Position numbers and translations under genes: made by a program
The notes under the pieces: generated by a model
What the model was told of the DNA's origin: nothing
Seen by the model: the letters and a program-made list of their open reading frames with translations, nothing else
Database searches by the model: none
Source: Pterois miles
Lineage: Eukaryota > Chordata > Actinopteri > Perciformes > Scorpaenidae
Length of the DNA stretch: 64,000 nt
Assembly: GCA_947000775.1 (NCBI GenBank)
Contig: CAMQGK010000008.1
Coordinates: forward strand, 9,760,501 to 9,824,500
Reading direction: 5' to 3'
Part shown: piece after piece, positions 63,291 to 64,000 of the stretch
Position numbering within the stretch: the first letter of the stretch is position 1
Layout of the letters: each line of letters starts with the position of its first letter

Positions 63291-63920
63291 GCACTAATGT
63301 GTCCTAACATTTGTCACACATGGGAAACCCTCCCTTCTTCCCGCTCCCTTGGCCAATCTACTTCCTTTCCTTGGTCACCTGACAGAGCCTTTGGACGACA
63401 AGCAGCGGTGACAAAGTTCAAGTTCAATGTACACAAAGCCACAGTGAAGCCGTGACCTACTTTGTACCTGACTGCTGCCTGTAGCAGCTAGTAGGAGGCA
63501 ACAGTCACTCCACTCCCCTTTTCCAGTCGCTGTCAGGCCAAGCCAAGGTCAAGATTTTTCTGCTGTGTTTCCACGTGTCAACGTCTCAGTGCTGGTGCAA
63601 TTCTGCAAGAGGATTTCCCACAATTTACTCGCCTTAATTATTCTATCTAGGGTGGCAAAACACTTGAATTAAAACATGAACATGATAAGTACGATGCAAG
63701 AGGAAGTGCCCTTCTCTGCTGTGCTGGGACTTGTGCCACGACTGTCATAACAGGAACATCACATGCATGCCATGAATCACCAAAACGGTGATGGGAAGCT
63801 GGTGTTGGGGAGGACGCTGCTGCCCTTAGGGGTTAGAACTGCTGGCTGGCTCAAGTCAAGTGCTGAGGCATAGATATGTGAGCACCTTGGCAATGCATTC
63901 AATGGCATTTGTACTCACCC

Positions 63921-63936
63921 TACACACACACACACA
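63921..63936. repeat. Short (CA)n run
   Basis: About eight CA units within 'ctacacacacacacacatcc'. Confidence 0.85.
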
Positions 63937-64000
63937 TCCACACAACCAACATCTTACACAACTCCACGTCCGAGGGTTTAGGGTCACACAAATGCAGATA

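Larger units (their letters stand above)
50510..64000. other. Upstream of dennd4c ATG: 5' UTR intron and/or intergenic, no coding exon found
   Basis: About 13.5 kb without a recognisable coding exon. The acceptor next to 50509 shows that transcript sequence continues upstream, but the noncoding first exon and promoter were not located; they may lie beyond 64 kb. Contents are annotated separately: GT microsatellite 53264-53304, MITE pieces at 54540-54637, 58406-58889, 60981-61805 and 62648-62955, and a degenerate array at 62540-63290. Open frames such as 57592-58119 are unsupported. I saw no exon of rps6, the human neighbour. Confidence 0.5.

Overview
This is nuclear DNA from a ray-finned fish, most likely a percomorph teleost. 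Genes are split into many short exons with GT-AG introns, introns are mostly below 1 kb, and the noncoding DNA is full of small DNA transposons (hAT-type and TTAA-flanked MITEs), CA/GT microsatellites and decayed LINE pieces. Nothing looks prokaryotic or viral. I assigned genes by conceptually splicing exons, checking splice sites and phase by eye, and comparing with remembered protein families. No search was run.

Layout. 1-3.5 kb: no recognisable exon. About 3.5-3.75 kb, minus strand: a probable first coding exon (signal peptide, then a splice donor) of a secreted-protein gene that continues off the left edge; adamtsl1 is a positional guess only. 3.8-16.4 kb: intergenic, with several MITEs. 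16.4-21.4 kb, plus strand: a complete perilipin-2 gene (plin2; seven coding exons plus a noncoding first exon, 444 aa). 21.3-23.95 kb, minus strand: a complete borealin-2 gene (cdca9; ten exons, 254 aa), tail-to-tail with plin2 and apparently overlapping it in the 3' UTRs. 24-25.6 kb: spacer with a hairpin-forming trinucleotide repeat and a 37-bp minisatellite. 25.6-50.5 kb, minus strand: a complete DENN-domain Rab exchange factor, dennd4c (33 coding exons, 1923 aa, about 1.7 kb of 3' UTR). 50.5-64 kb: upstream of the dennd4c start codon, with no coding exon found; it is repeat-rich and may hold 5' UTR introns or the promoter.

How the genes relate. They are not an operon or a single pathway. 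plin2 coats lipid droplets, cdca9 belongs to the mitotic chromosomal passenger complex, and dennd4c activates Rab10 for vesicle traffic. The plin2-dennd4c neighbourhood matches human 9p22, but the relative orientation differs: tail-to-tail here, head-to-head in human as I recall it. The most notable observations are four dennd4c introns that are each about 77-83% one MITE, two PPAR-type DR1 motifs in plin2, the plin2/cdca9 3' overlap, and an intact-ended hAT element that keeps only the C-terminal part of its transposase. I found no convincing new biological system.
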